Below, piece by piece: positions 11,361 to 22,642 of a DNA stretch of 64,000 nucleotides. Positions within the stretch are counted from its first letter, which is position 1, and the number at the start of each line of letters is the position of its first letter. The stretch comes from Elymus sibiricus (lineage: Eukaryota; Streptophyta; Magnoliopsida; Poales; Poaceae), in assembly GCA_039707655.1 (NCBI GenBank), contig CM077666.1, positions 245,984,166-246,048,165 of the forward strand, written 5' to 3'. A program made the translations under genes and the position numbers. The notes under the pieces were generated by a model, which worked only from the letters and a program-made list of their open reading frames with translations, was not told where the DNA came from and ran no database searches.

Positions 11361-12046
11361 ATGGCGCTCCCAGCGGTTCCAGTGGAGCTCCTAGCGGCTG
11401 AGGACTACGACGGGCGGCAATTCACCACACCTCACGTAGTGCACACCCACATGAGGGGGAAGGACCTCTCGGTGGTGTACACCAACGAGCCGGTCTCGGT
11501 GGAGAGGTCCATCCACACTATGAAGCAGTTGCTTGCTGAGGACAAGTACCAAGTGGTTGGCTTCGACCTCGAGTTCATCGGCGGTCGTGCCGGGTATGAT
11601 CAGAAGGTTGCCGTTGCCCAGTTGTGCGTGCGCCATTACGTCCTCATCTACCACTAGTCCCTGACCTTGCGAGCATTTCGCCAGGTTTATCAACAGCCCC
11701 GACTATAGGTTCGCTACGGTGGACACCTTCAACGATCTAAAGGTGCTCGAGACTTCAAGCTTGGCCTGCCAGAAGCTTGTCGACATCCAAGGCCTGCACA
11801 GGGTCTGGGGAACAAAGAAGAAGAAGGACTCCCTAGTTAACCTCCGTGGCCATCATCGACCCCTACTACAGAGACATGAAGGATGAGTGCAACAAGAACA
11901 AGGATGCCTGGCACAAGGCCTGGGTACGGAGACAGGATGAAGAACACGTCAGGTACGTGGCCAAGGACACGTACACAAGCTACAAGATGTACAGGCAGAT
12001 CCTTCACATGAGGAAGTGCCTCCTTCCTTTAGACGACGAGGGTTAG
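11361..12046 (+). pseudogene. 3'-5' exonuclease-like (DEDD/WRN-type) gene, broken
   Basis: ATG at 11361 starts a protein with YQVVGFDLEFIGGRAGYDQK, where FDLE carries the Asp-x-Glu of exonuclease motif I, followed by VAVAQLCVRHYVLIYH. A TAG at 11656-11658 then stops the frame. Sequence beyond is recognisable in other frames (INSPDYRFATVDTFNDLKVL, LVDIQGLHRVWGTKKKKDS) and returns to the open stretch ending at 12046, which contains YVAKDTYTSYKMYRQIL, the Tyr-x3-Asp of motif III. At least one stop and two frameshifts inactivate it. Exonuclease-like copies of this kind are frequent in Triticeae CACTA elements. The stretch 10570-11350 upstream shows no convincing gene. Confidence 0.7.
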
Positions 12047-12239
12047 ATGATTAGATGATCATTTCTCCTAGTTTAGTATGCATGTAATTGTTTATTGACG
12101 TGTGTGCAAATGTTATGTATAGTCACTTATGTAATTGGATGTTTAATTTGGTTATGCAATCATGTTCTTATAAGTATATGTGTTGTTGTTCTGTAGACAG
12201 AGCATAGATGTTGTGCAGACAGTGAAAATCACATCACAC

Positions 12240-12800
12240 ACGGACTAAACTATGGAACCCGTCGGTGATGATTTCATCAATCGCTGACAATTTTATACCA
12301 GCAAGCGTTTTCCACAACACATACAACTTATTAGCAGGAATCGTCTGTGTTATTATCGGTCTTACCACACAATTCTGATTACTAACCTGTTTGCCGGGTA
12401 TCACACACATCTTGTTAAGCTGAATCGTTTGTGTTTATTTTGGCTTATCGCAAACAGTTCATCCGATTGACCTGTATGCCGTCTATCGCACACACATTGA
12501 TCTGGCTAATCGTTTGTGTTCTTCTGGATCATCGCAAATGGTTCATCCGAGTGAACTGTATCCCGTCTATCGCACACACCTTGATCTGGCTGACTGTTTC
12601 TGTTGTTTTGGATCATCGCAAATAGTTCATATGGACCAACTGTATGCCACAATTCGCACACACAAATCTTTTCTGAATCGTGCTTGATGGATCCACCATC
12701 GCACACAGTTCATTTTATTGGTGATGGCTTTATTACGGTACCGTTTGCGATTAATGCATCGCACACAGTTTGGTCGATTGGTCTCGTATACATGTGTCGC
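12240..12800. repeat. CACTA subterminal repeats, ~85-base period
   Basis: Phrases such as ATCGCAAATGGTTCATCC recur at about 12448, 12532 and 12617, and a shorter form at 12704. Each is followed by TGTATGCCGTCTATCGCACACA-type text and CTTGATCTGGCT. Arrays like this near the terminus are the transposase-binding regions of CACTA elements. Confidence 0.7.
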
Positions 12801-12823
12801 GTTAGGACCATCCTGCAGTAGTG
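12799..12823 (-). repeat. CACTA terminal inverted repeat (right end)
   Basis: Plus strand ends ...CATCCTGCAGTAGTG; its reverse complement begins CACTACTGCAGG. The base after it starts copia coding sequence, so this is a true element border. Confidence 0.75.
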
Positions 12824-15496
12824 AATGCAAAGTTAATGATGATAGTACCACATACTTGTGGCACTGCCGCTTAGGTCATATTGGTGTAAAGCGCATGAAG
12901 AAACTCCATGCTGATGGACTTTTGGAATCACTTGATTATGAATCATTTGAAACATGTGGACCATGCCTCATGAGCAAGATGACTAAAACCCCGTTTTTCG
13001 GAACAATGGAGCGGGCAAGTGACTTATTGGAAATAATACATACCGATGTATACGGTCTGATGAGTGTTGAAGCACGTGGTGGATATTGTTATTTTGTTAC
13101 CTTCATGGATGATTTGAGTAGATATGGGTATATTTACTTAATGAAACACAAGTCTGAAACATTTGAAAAGTTCAAGGAGTTTTAGAGTGAAGTGGAGAAT
13201 CATCGTAACAAGAAAATAAAATTTCTACGATCTGATCATGGAGGTGAATATTTGAGTCACGAGTTTGGCACGCATTTAAGACAATGTGGAATTGTTTCAC
13301 AACTCACGCCACCTGGAACACCACAGTGTAATGGTGTGTCCGAACGTCGTAATCGTACTCTATTGGATATGGTGCGTTCTATGATGTCTCTTACCAATTT
13401 GCCACTATTGTTTTGGGGTTATGCATTAGAGACAGCCGCATTCACTTTAAACATGGCACCGTTAATCCGTTGAGACGACACCATATGAATTATGGTTTGG
13501 TAAGAAACCTAAGCTGTCATTTCTTAAAGTTTGGGGATGCGACGCTTATGTCAAGAGGCTTCAGCCTGATAAGCTCGAACCCAAAGCGGAGAAGTGCATC
13601 TTCATAGGATACCCTAAAGAGACCATTGGGTATACCTTCTATCACAGATCCGAGGGCAAGATCTTTGTTGCCAAGAATGGGTCCTTTCTAGAGAAGGAGT
13701 TTCTCTCGAAAGAAGTGAGTGGGAGGAAAGTAGAACTTGATGAGGTAATTGTACCTTCTCTCGAATTGGAAGGTAGCACATCACAGAAAGAAGTTCCCGT
13801 GGTGTCTACACCAGCCGGAGAGGAAGCTAATGATGATGATCATGAAACTTCGGATCAAGTTACTATTGAACTTCGTAGGTCAACCAGGGTACGTTCCGCA
13901 CTAGAGTGGTACGGTAATCCTGTCTTGGAAGTCATGTTGTTGGAAAACGGTGAACCTATGAACTATGAAGAAGCAATGATGAGCCCGGATTCTGAAAAAT
14001 GGCTTGAGGCCATGAAATCTGAGATAGGATCCATGTATGAGAACCAAGTATGGACTTTGGTAGACTTACCCGATGATCGGCAGGCCATTGAGAACAAATG
14101 GATCTTTAAGAAGAAGACAGACGCTGATGGTAATGTCACATCTAGAAAGCTCGACTTGTCGCAAAGGGTTTCCGACAAGTTCAAGGGGTTGACTACAATG
14201 AGACTTTCTCACCCGTAGCGATGCTGAAGTCTGTTAGGATTATGTTAGCAATTGCTGCATTTTTTATTATGAAATCTGGCAGATGGATGTGAAAACTGTG
14301 TTCCTTAATGGTTTCCTTAAGGAAGAGTTGTATATGATGCAACCGGAAGGTTTTATTGATCCTAAGGATGCTAGAAAGGTATGCAAGCTCCAGCAATCCA
14401 TTTATGGACTGGTGCAAGCATCTCGGAGTTGGAATATACGCTTTGATGAGGTGATCAAAGCTTTTGGTTTTATACAAACTTATGGAGAAGCTTGTATTTA
14501 CAAGAAAGTTAGTGGGAGCTCTGTAGCATTTCTAATACTGTATGTGGATGACATATTATTGATTGGAAATGATATAGAATTTATGGAAAGCATACAAGGT
14601 TATTTGAACAAGAGTTTTTCAATGAAAAACCTGGGTGAAGCTGCTTACATATTGGGCATTAAAATCTATAGAGATAGATCAAGACGCCTAATAGGAATTT
14701 CACAAAGCACATACCTTGACAAGATTTTGAAGAAGTTCAAAATGGACCAGTCAAAGAAGGGGTTCTTGCCTGTGTTGCAAGGTGTGAAGTTGAGTAAGAC
14801 TTAAAGCCCGACCATGGCAGAAGAAAGAGAAAGGATGAAAGACGTCCCCTATGCCTCAGCCATAGGCTCTATAATGTATGCCATGTTATGTACCAGACCT
14901 AATGTGTGCCTTGCCATATGTCTGGCAGGGAGGTACCAAAGTGATCCAGGAGTAGATCACTGGACAGCGGTCAAGAATATCCTTAAGTACCTAAAGAGGA
15001 CTAAGGACATGTTTCTCGTTTACGGAGGTGACGAAGAGCTCACCGTAAAGGGATACGTCGATGCTAGCTTCAACATAGATCCGGATGACTCAAAGTCTCA
15101 AATTGGATACGTATTTATATTGAACGGTGTAGCAGTCAGTTGGTGCAGTTTCAAGCAAAGCGTGGTAGCGGGATCTACATGTGAAGCGGAATATATAGCT
15201 GCTTTGGAAGCAGCGCAAGAAGGAATCTGGATGAAGGAGTTCATATCCGATCTAGGAGTAATGCCTGGTGCATCGGATCCAATGACTATCTTTTGTGAAA
15301 ACACTGGTGCCATTGCCAAGGAGCCCAGGTTTCACAAGAAGACCAAGCACATCAAACGCCGCTTCAACTCCATCTATGATTACATCAAGGAGGGAGACAT
15401 AGAACTTTGCAAAGTACATACGGATCTGAATGTGGCAGACCCGTTGACTAAACCTCTTCCACGAGCAAAACATGATCAACACCAGAACTCTATGGG
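12824..15496 (+). pseudogene. copia pol: integrase, reverse transcriptase, RNase H (broken)
   Basis: Domains in order: GAG-pre-integrase with LWHCRLGHIG, integrase core (FLRSDHGGEYLSHEF, GVSERRNRTLLDMVRSM), RT with catalytic YVDDILLIGND near 14541, and RNase H with SWCSFKQSVVAGSTCEAEY and the end motif VADPLTKPLP. The reading frame is interrupted by TAG at 13183-13185 (a CAG-type position), a frameshift near 13465, another near 14150, and TAA at 14802-14804. The 3' untranslated part and polypurine tract are missing, because the last codons run straight into the LTR. Confidence 0.85.
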
Positions 15497-17176
15497 TGTT
15501 GGAAATATGCCCTAGAGGCAATAATAAAATGGTTATTATCATATTTCCTTGTTCATGATAAATGTTTATTATTCATGCTAGAATTGTATTAATCAGAAAC
15601 TTAAATACATGTGTGAATACATAAACAACACCGTGTCCCTAGTAAGCCTCTACTAGACTAGCTCGTTGATCAAAGATGGTTAAGGTTTCCTAACCATAGA
15701 CATGAGTTGTCATTTGATAACGGGATCACATCATTAGGAGAATGATGTGATGGACAGACCCAACCGTAAGCTTAGCATCAGATCGTATCACTTAGTTTAT
15801 TTGCTACAGCTTTCTTCATGTCAAGTATTTGTTCCTTAGACCATGAGATCATGCCACTCCCGGACACCGGAGGAATACTTTGTGTGCTATCAAATGTCAC
15901 TTCATAACTGGGTGATCAGGTGCTCTACAGGTATCTCCGAGGGTGTCTATTGGGTTGCATGGATCGAGACAGGGATTTGTCACTCCGTGTGACGGAGAGA
16001 TATCTCTAGGCCCTCTCGGTAATACAACATCACAAGAAGCTTCATGTGACTAATGAGTTTAGTCACGGGATCTTACGAAACGAGTAAAGAGACTTGCCGG
16101 TAACGAGATTGAACTAGGTATGGAGATACCGACAATCGAATCTCGGGCAAGTAACATATTGCCGGACAAAGGGAATTGCATACGAGAATAACTGAATCCT
16201 CGACATTGTGGTTCAACTAATAAAGATCTTCGTTGGACATGTAGGAATCAATATGGGCATCCAGGTCCCGCTGTTGGTTATTAACCAGAGAGGTGTCTCG
16301 GTCATGTCTGCATGTTCCCGAACCCGTAGGGTCGCACGCTTAACGTTCGTAGTGCTAAAGTAATATTGAGATATTAATAGTGCAAAGTACGAAGGTTGTT
16401 CGGAGTCCCGAATGGGATCAGGGATATCACGAGGAGCTCCGGAATAGTCCGGAGGTAAAGATTCATATATGGGAAGTCATATTTTGACTGCCGGAAAAGT
16501 TCGGGGGTCCACCGGGGGGTTCCACCTGCCCGGAGGGCCACATGGACAGCAAAGGGGGGCGCACCAGCCCTTGGTGGGCTGGGTGCCACTGCCCCCATTG
16601 GTCCCATGCGCCTAGGGTTTGGGGGAACCCTAGATGGGGGCGCCCCCCTTGGCTTGGGGGCAAGCCACCCCTCTAGGGCCGCCGCCCCCTCCTTGGAGGA
16701 GGGGCTAGGGCCGCCGCCCCCTCCCCCTCACCCCTATATATAGTGGGGAGGGGCGTGGGGAGCTGCACACTTCCACCTTTTCCCGTTGTCTCTCCCAAAC
16801 TCCTCCCACCATCCCTCCAGTACGCGCTTAGCGAAGCCCTGCCGGAGTTCCGCTGCTGCCACCACCACCACGTCGCCGTGTTGGTTCCGATCTCATCTAC
16901 CTCCTCCACCTTGCTTGCTGGATCAAGAAGGAGAGGACACCGTCAAGCTGAACGTGTGCTAAACTCAGAGGTGTCATCCGTTCGGCACTAGATCAGATTG
17001 GATCATGATTGGATCGCGAAGAGTATGACTACATCAACTGTGTTACATACGCTAACGCTTTCGGTCTACAAGGGTACGTAGACACCATCCCCTCTCATTG
17101 CTATGCATCTCCTAGATTAGATCTTGGTTGCAACGTAGGAAATTTTTTCATTTTCATGCTATGTTACCCTTCAACA
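15497..17176 (+). repeat. Angela-type 3' LTR (1,680 bp)
   Basis: Starts TGTTGGAAATATGCCC and ends ...TACCCTTCAACA, both characteristic of this family, and the length is near the usual 1.7 kb. Open frames inside it (for example 16374-16909 minus and 16743-16991 plus) are shadows. Confidence 0.9.
16735..16742 (+). promoter_or_regulatory. TATA box of the Angela-type LTR
   Basis: CCCCTATATATAGTGGGG lies where BARE/Angela LTRs have their promoter, about 1.24 kb into the LTR. Confidence 0.6.
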
Positions 17177-17416
17177 GTTTCAATTTCCGTCACCAGTATC
17201 GTTAGAGTTTTTATTATAGCGTAAAATTGTGCACGGTTGATTTTCTAGGCCAATTTGAATTTGAATTAGAGAAAATTTGAAATTTAACATTGCCATTAGT
17301 GATTGACATTTCTCACAGCAGTGATCCACATATTAAAATGAGCATCCAAATGACATATTATTAAGCCTTACAACTATGACACTAGAGAAGGCATCATGAT
17401 GAATAGTAGTGCACCA

Positions 17417-19245
17417 TCAGTGATTGATGGGTTGTGACACAGTCTCCTGCGAAGACTGCGATGACTTCCTTGAGAGATGACTAAGAATTCCCTCCATTTC
17501 TTGTTACTCTTTTTCAAAGCCTCTGATTTTTCTCTCCTGATCCATCTTGATAACTTCTATTTCTAATTGTTGTTTCCTTTTGAACTCTTCGATTTCTTGC
17601 ATATGTGCACTAAGTAGGACATTTAGCTTTTCTGCAAATGTGGCATTTGCCAATTTTGTGTCTGTCGCTTGTGTTGTAATCTTTGCTTCTAGCTCACGGA
17701 TGCATTGTTCAGAGGATGAATTATGTGATGAGACGCCAAAGCTTCAAAGTAACGTGGCAGACGAGCTCTTTTCCTCAATAATCTGCACGTCAGGTACTTG
17801 CAGCAGAACTTCTTGTAAATGTGCCCTCTTTGTGGTCTACATCATGATTGAAAGTGTTGTTCATGCACTGTTAGTACATTACACTATGATGGCTCACACA
17901 ATAATTTTGAAGCCAAAACATTATAAATTACTTACGGGTGCTTCTTCTGCAATCTATCTCATACTGCAGTCCTTGTCAATGTTGTGGGAGTTTCCAGAAA
18001 ACTCCGAACTGGATGTTCTCTTCTTGCTGTTGTTGGCCTTATGGGATAAGGACACTCGCATCAGTACTGCATATCATGTAATAATCAAAAATATTCAGGA
18101 TTTCAATAACTTATTTAAATTCTTACCATAGAGCTATGAGGGGTATCATATTTTGAACTGCCAGCCGTATCGCTTACCACCACAGCATGTATGTTTGCTT
18201 TTCCCTTGTCAGAAAATTCCTACGACATGAAGCAAAAACTTAGTGTGACTGGGAGTGCATAAGTCTGAAATCTCAAGATGAAGCTGAAGTATTATGTACG
18301 GTTTCTGACCTTGTTAGAACATTTGGTCATAAAGTTATAATTACGGTGTTGAGCACTTTTTTGCCGAATGCCAGTGCAAAATTCTTCCGCAAATGCAGCC
18401 CTCAAGTCAATTATGAGCTGTCCCTGGAGAAACCATGTACCCATGAAAGTTAGAACATGTGCAGTGCACGGTTGAATGAATGTGTTATAGCAAAATTGCA
18501 TAATACAGATGCATGACAAACCAGCAAAGGAAGTTTACCTTGTAAATAGCTGGGGTCCATTTATTCTTTTTGGTAATTGAAGATGAAGGTACATATTCAT
18601 CCATGTCAACATCGTAGACATCAGCTTCCTCTGAATTGATTTCTGAATCATCATTTGTTTGCGCGCTAGCATGCACAAAAGAATGTGCTATACAAGCAAA
18701 ATCTAGTGGACCAATGGTACCAGCACAGTGTTTCTTCATGCGTGCAGATATTCGAGCAGCATTGTCCTTCATTGTTTCTGCCAATACCTGCTCGTATACT
18801 TTTGTTGATTTGCTGGAAGCAGCTGAGAATCAAAGACCAATTATTCACGTCTATTTTCATCATTGTTGGGAATAATTATGTTTCAGTTATCAATTAATCT
18901 AAAAAACACAAGTCTCGGCAAATAATCAGGATCTGCCTAATAAGACCATGTGAAGTGAACTAGATCCCTAGATTGAATGAACCGCGGTACGGACAGTAAT
19001 ACATACAACAAAATTGAGTTGATCTGGAAGAATCGAAAGGTGCAAGTACATCAAGTGGCCAAAATGAAGCACATGTATAAATCCAGATGGGTGTCGCAAA
19101 CATAGATAGGGTTGTGGGGTGGGATGGCGGAGAGGAACTTCTCACCTACTAGTATATGATAAGGTTTTGGGGTAGACGGCGGAGATTTGTGGACTTTCTC
19201 GTAACGGAGTGTCCCGGCCATCGCGTTCGCCGGAGTCGGAACCAT
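17417..19245 (-). pseudogene. six-exon gene of unknown function with three in-frame stops
   Basis: Six exons join with GT-AG introns and compatible phases: 19245-19146, 18822-18539, 18423-18310, 18219-18127, 18037-17936 and 17782-17417, in total 353 codons. Exons 1-4 are fully open (MVPTPANAMAGTLRYEKV..., STKVYEQVLAETMKDNAARI, an acidic EEADVYDVDMDEY stretch, LRAAFAEEFCTGIRQKS). Exon 5 has a TAG at 17956-17954. Exon 6 has TGA at 17746-17744 and TAA at 17506-17504, yet its frame between and after these is sensible: a long charged, likely coiled-coil tract (LSAHMQEIEEFKRKQQLE). Either a 224-residue protein ends at the first stop, or a longer gene has decayed. I do not recognise the family; coiled-coil tails like this occur in plant transposon-associated proteins. 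Confidence 0.6.
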
Positions 19246-19689
19246 AGGTCACCAGGAGGGCGGCGGATCTGAGGGAGAAGAGAGGGATGAGGGAGCGGTG
19301 ATAGTCAAGTTGTGGGTATTTAGGAGGAGGTGTTCAAAATTGAGCGCGTCATTCAAAAATCGGTGGAGGGAACGAAAACACTAGTGGGAGTGAAATTTAT
19401 GAGGGAAAGACAAAACTTTTTTTTACTCGTGTAGGGAAAGACAATTTGTGGCCGGTTGTGAGTATTTAAATTGCTGTACCAAATAGACGTGACAACCATT
19501 CGGGTTTTCTATCCATTTTCCACTGAAAAATACAATCCAGCAGAATTGTTGGTCGAAAAAATATACACTTTGTCAAGTTGTATTATTGTGGCCCTATTGG
19601 TGAGGTCAAAAAGTCTCTCAATGAATTGTAAATGTTTGGTTAGACATCTGCTTATGAATAGGTTTGATCCACCACAATGTGATGCACGA

Positions 19690-20860
19690 TTCAACATGAG
19701 AGGTTCGCAATGAACGGACCTTTACATTTTCCATGCGACATGGACAATATTAAGCACGGATCATGTCTTTATTCCACTGATGATCACAAGTTGGACCTCA
19801 CATTCGAACTTGCCATGTGACGATGTGGACGATCATTTAGAATCACCTTGCGAGAATAGTAGTTTAAAAGTTGTGCAGACAAGGTCTCCATGATGTAGGA
19901 ACCACATTGTACATGTACTGCCCACCCGCTCACGTCGCACATCTCATTTACTTGTACTTTGTCACCATTGGGGTTTTCTTTCCATTTCATGACTTGACGG
20001 GACAGGTTTGCGATGAACGGACCTTTACATTTTCCATGTGACATGCACAATATTGAGCACGGATCATGCCTGATTCCATTGATGATCACAAGTTTGACCT
20101 CACATTTGAACTTGCCACGTGACGATGTGGACTCTGTGTTTACCCAGACATGATCATTTTGAATCACCTTGCGAGAATAGCAGTTTAAAAGTCATGCACA
20201 CAAGGTCTCCTTGATGTAGGAACCACATTGTACATGTATTGCCCACCCGCTCACATCGCATATCTCATTTGCTTGTCCTTTGTCACCATTGGGGTTTTCT
20301 TTCCATTTCATGATTTGACGGGACAGGTTTGCGATGAATGGACCTTTACATTTTCCTTGTGACATGGACAATATTGAGCACAGATCATGCCTGATTCCAT
20401 TGATGATCACAAGTTCGACCTCACATTTAAACTTGCTACATGACGATGTGGACTCGGGCTTTACCAAGACATGATCATTTCAAATCACCTTGCGAGAATA
20501 GCAGTTTAAAAATCATGCACACAAGGTCTCCATGATGTAGGAACCACATTGTACACGTATTACCAACCCGCTCACGTCACATATCTCATTTGCTTGTACT
20601 TTGTCACCATTGGGGTTTTATTTCCATTTCATGATTTCATGGGACAGAGGTTTGCGATGAATGGACCTTTACATTTTCCTTGTGACATAGACAATATTGA
20701 GCACGGATCATGTCTGATTCCATTGATGATCACAAGTTCAACCTCACATTTGAACTTGCCACGTGACGATGTGGACTCGGGGTTTACCAACACATGATCA
20801 TTTTGAATCACCTTGCGAGAATAGCACTTTAAAAGTCATGCAAACAATCGGATTTCTTTT
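19690..20860 (-). repeat. tandem array of ~321-base units, formerly coding on the minus strand
   Basis: The word GCRATGAAYGGACCTTTACA recurs at about 19712, 20015, 20336 and 20659 (spacings 303, 321 and 323). On the minus strand the units keep one reading frame for long stretches (20467-20192, 20167-19784 and 20811-20629) with the repeated text VIINGIRHDPCSILSMSQGK, CKGPFIANLSRQIMKWKENP and GDKGQANEICDVSGW. Where one unit has a CAA codon after ETLSA, others have TGA. This looks like a decayed protein built of ~107-residue repeats. I know no family with this sequence. Confidence 0.65.
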
Positions 20861-21202
20861 CATATTTCATTACAAAAAAAGAACGTAGTTTGATTCGTGG
20901 CCGTTAGATGCATGATGTATGGCCTTTGTGCCACTGCCTCCTCATCTTCCTTGAAACACTATGTACCGCCAGATGGAGGATCGACGACTCCTAATTCCCC
21001 TGCCTTCTCCTCTGCCTTCTCACATAAGCTTCGACCGCATTGAGAAGGAACGCGCAGAATAGTTATCACCGCTCCTCCCACTTCCCCTGTCCCATCTGAA
21101 AACCACCCCTCAATTTCTCATCTAGTTTCCCCATTCTCTCTCTTGTTCTAGACTTCTTGAAGCACATGGAGCTTCATCGAATCTTTGAGAATTTGTATCT
21201 GC

Positions 21203-22087
21203 ATGATGGATTCCAGCGGGACCGTCTGTGAAGCTGTGAAGGCGAAGGTTAGGCTGTTCGTACTGCTTGCTAGCTAGTTTTTCATTTCTTTGCATGAATC
21301 AAACGCCCCAATCTGAACATTTCCGCGAATTGTTTATCATCTGTTGGACATGCATGTCAGGGAAAAAGGCCTGCACGGGCGGTCGATGAAGTTGCAGAAT
21401 ACAGAAGCAAGCGTCGTCGGTTCTTGGATCCTAAGGTACATTTATGTTCTAATCTTTCTGGATTTCTTCCTAGCGGTGTGCTGCCTATCACATAAATTCT
21501 GACCATGGGCAATATGGATGATGATTAGGTTATCCTGAATCTGATTAGAAATAGTATGTACTAGATCTGAACTTCTATGTGTTTTCAATAAAATGTTATT
21601 TATTTGCATTTCAGTTGTATGATTGTTCCCCGAAGTTCTTCAAATAGCGTATGCCACAAAGGTTCAGTTGGATGTGGAATATGGTCCTCCTAATGATGTA
21701 GCCATGTTCACTATCAAGAGCGGCCTATTTTCACCTGCATTTGCTGTTGCATATGCTCTCCATCAGACTTTATATCACTGGGACTTCAAGATTGCTGATC
21801 ATGAAATCAAGTACTTGATTCATGGCTGCAACCTCAAGTTAGCAGAAGGCACCCAAGCTGAAGCACTAATGATGGCAACCAAAGTTTCACAACTGATGCC
21901 ACGTAGCCCAGAATTGTACTGCATCACCAGTACTGTCGTGATGCCTGTTCCTCGTAATGCTTTTGAGGATGAGGACGATGAAGATGTTGGAGATGCTCGA
22001 GGTGCTGCAGGTGCTGTTGTAGGGGCTGCTGCAGGGGATGGCGATGCGGGAGGCTATGGTTTTGGAGGTGCCATTGCAGCTACTTGA
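21203..22087 (+). pseudogene. three-exon gene of unknown function, probably frameshifted
   Basis: Exon 1 (21203-21247) encodes MMDSSGTVCEAVKAK and ends at a GT. Exon 2 (21361-21435) begins after TGTCAG and encodes GKRPARAVDEVAEYRSKRRR plus FLDPK before GTACAT. Both join in phase 0. Exon 3 starts after TTTCAG at 21615 with LYDCSPKFFK and then meets TAG. From 21623 another frame is open to 22087: QIAYATKVQLDVEYGPP, FAVAYALHQTLYHWDFKIAD, an acidic patch and a Gly/Ala-rich tail. A one-base indel near 21630-21645 would restore the gene. An alternative ATG at 21168 is in another frame. I do not recognise a domain. Confidence 0.5.
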
Positions 22088-22309
22088 ACCCTAGGAATTA
22101 TGCATGCTCTTTTATGGAACTAGTGATGTACAAGACTATGTTTATGTATATTTGTTATCTGTTATGTCTGAAGTGGCGAGATATGCAACTGAACTTTTGT
22201 GATGTTTTAAGTGCCAGAATATGTGAACTTATGTGAAGCTTTAAGTGCCACTGTATGTGTGCACATTTAGATGCTTTATGGAACTTAAGTTGTATGTCTA
22301 ATTATATTA

Positions 22310-22642
22310 GGGAAAATTTTGTTTTTGACTCTCTTAACTTTTTCCAATTTTGCTTATGCCACTCTAAAATTTGACATTTCACTTTTGTCACTCTAGCTTT
22401 TGACAATGTATCACAATTGCCATTTTGTGGCAACAGCAAAAAATATATTAATTTCACTTTGACCATTATTAGCTTCTGACAATGTATCACAACTGCCACT
22501 CAAATTCATTTGCTTTTGCCACGGAATGTCAATTGTGATACAATGTCAAAACCTAAGAGTGGCAAAAGTGAAATGTCAAATTTGAGAGTGGCATAAGTAA
22601 AATTGGAAAAAAAATCTAGAGTGGCAGAAACAAAATTTTCCC
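22310..22642. mobile_element. Mutator-type MITE with 9-bp TSD
   Basis: The 333-bp element begins GGGAAAATTTTGTTT and ends AAACAAAATTTTCCC. Its two halves are imperfect inverted repeats of more than 100 bases each, containing words such as TTTGACATTTCACTTTTG on one arm and the reverse complement on the other. It is flanked by ATTATATTA at 22301-22309 and again at 22643-22651. A perfect 9-base duplication with long terminal inverted repeats is the mark of Mutator-like elements. It encodes nothing. Confidence 0.9.

Larger units (their letters stand above)
7866..12823. mobile_element. CACTA (En/Spm) transposon fragment
   Basis: The right end is a CACTA terminus: 12799-12823 reads, in reverse complement, CACTACTGCAGGATGG and so on. 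Before it come subterminal repeats of about 85 bases. The body holds three ORF regions (8551-9154, 9739-10516, 11361-12046) plus AT-rich spacers. No matching left terminus was found; the left edge meets a gypsy LTR at 7865, so the element is 5'-truncated or interrupted. No TNPD-type transposase is visible, so it is non-autonomous as seen. The stretch 7866-8540 has no gene, only sequence resembling CACTA internal DNA. Confidence 0.7.
12824..17176 (+). mobile_element. Ty1/copia element, Angela/BARE type, 5'-truncated
   Basis: A copia pol from the GAG-pre-integrase domain through RNase H is followed by a full-length 3' LTR. The LTR start TGTTGGAAATATGCCCTAGA and its length identify the Angela/BARE-1/WIS group. 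Gag, protease and 5' LTR are missing; the CACTA terminus directly abuts the coding part at 12824. The base run after the LTR, GTTTC (17177-17181), is the expected target duplication; its partner is not in view. Confidence 0.88.

Noticed and set aside
16374..16991. Open frames on both strands around 16.4-17.0 kb
   Set aside because: They lie wholly inside the Angela-type LTR and match its GC-rich promoter region.
17547..18131. 194-residue plus-strand open frame
   Set aside because: It is the antisense shadow of exons 4-6 of the minus-strand gene, whose splice sites and phases are consistent.
19690..20860. Treating the 321-base units as a simple non-coding satellite
   Set aside because: Spacing mostly in multiples of three and a shared open frame argue for a coding origin; kept as a finding instead.
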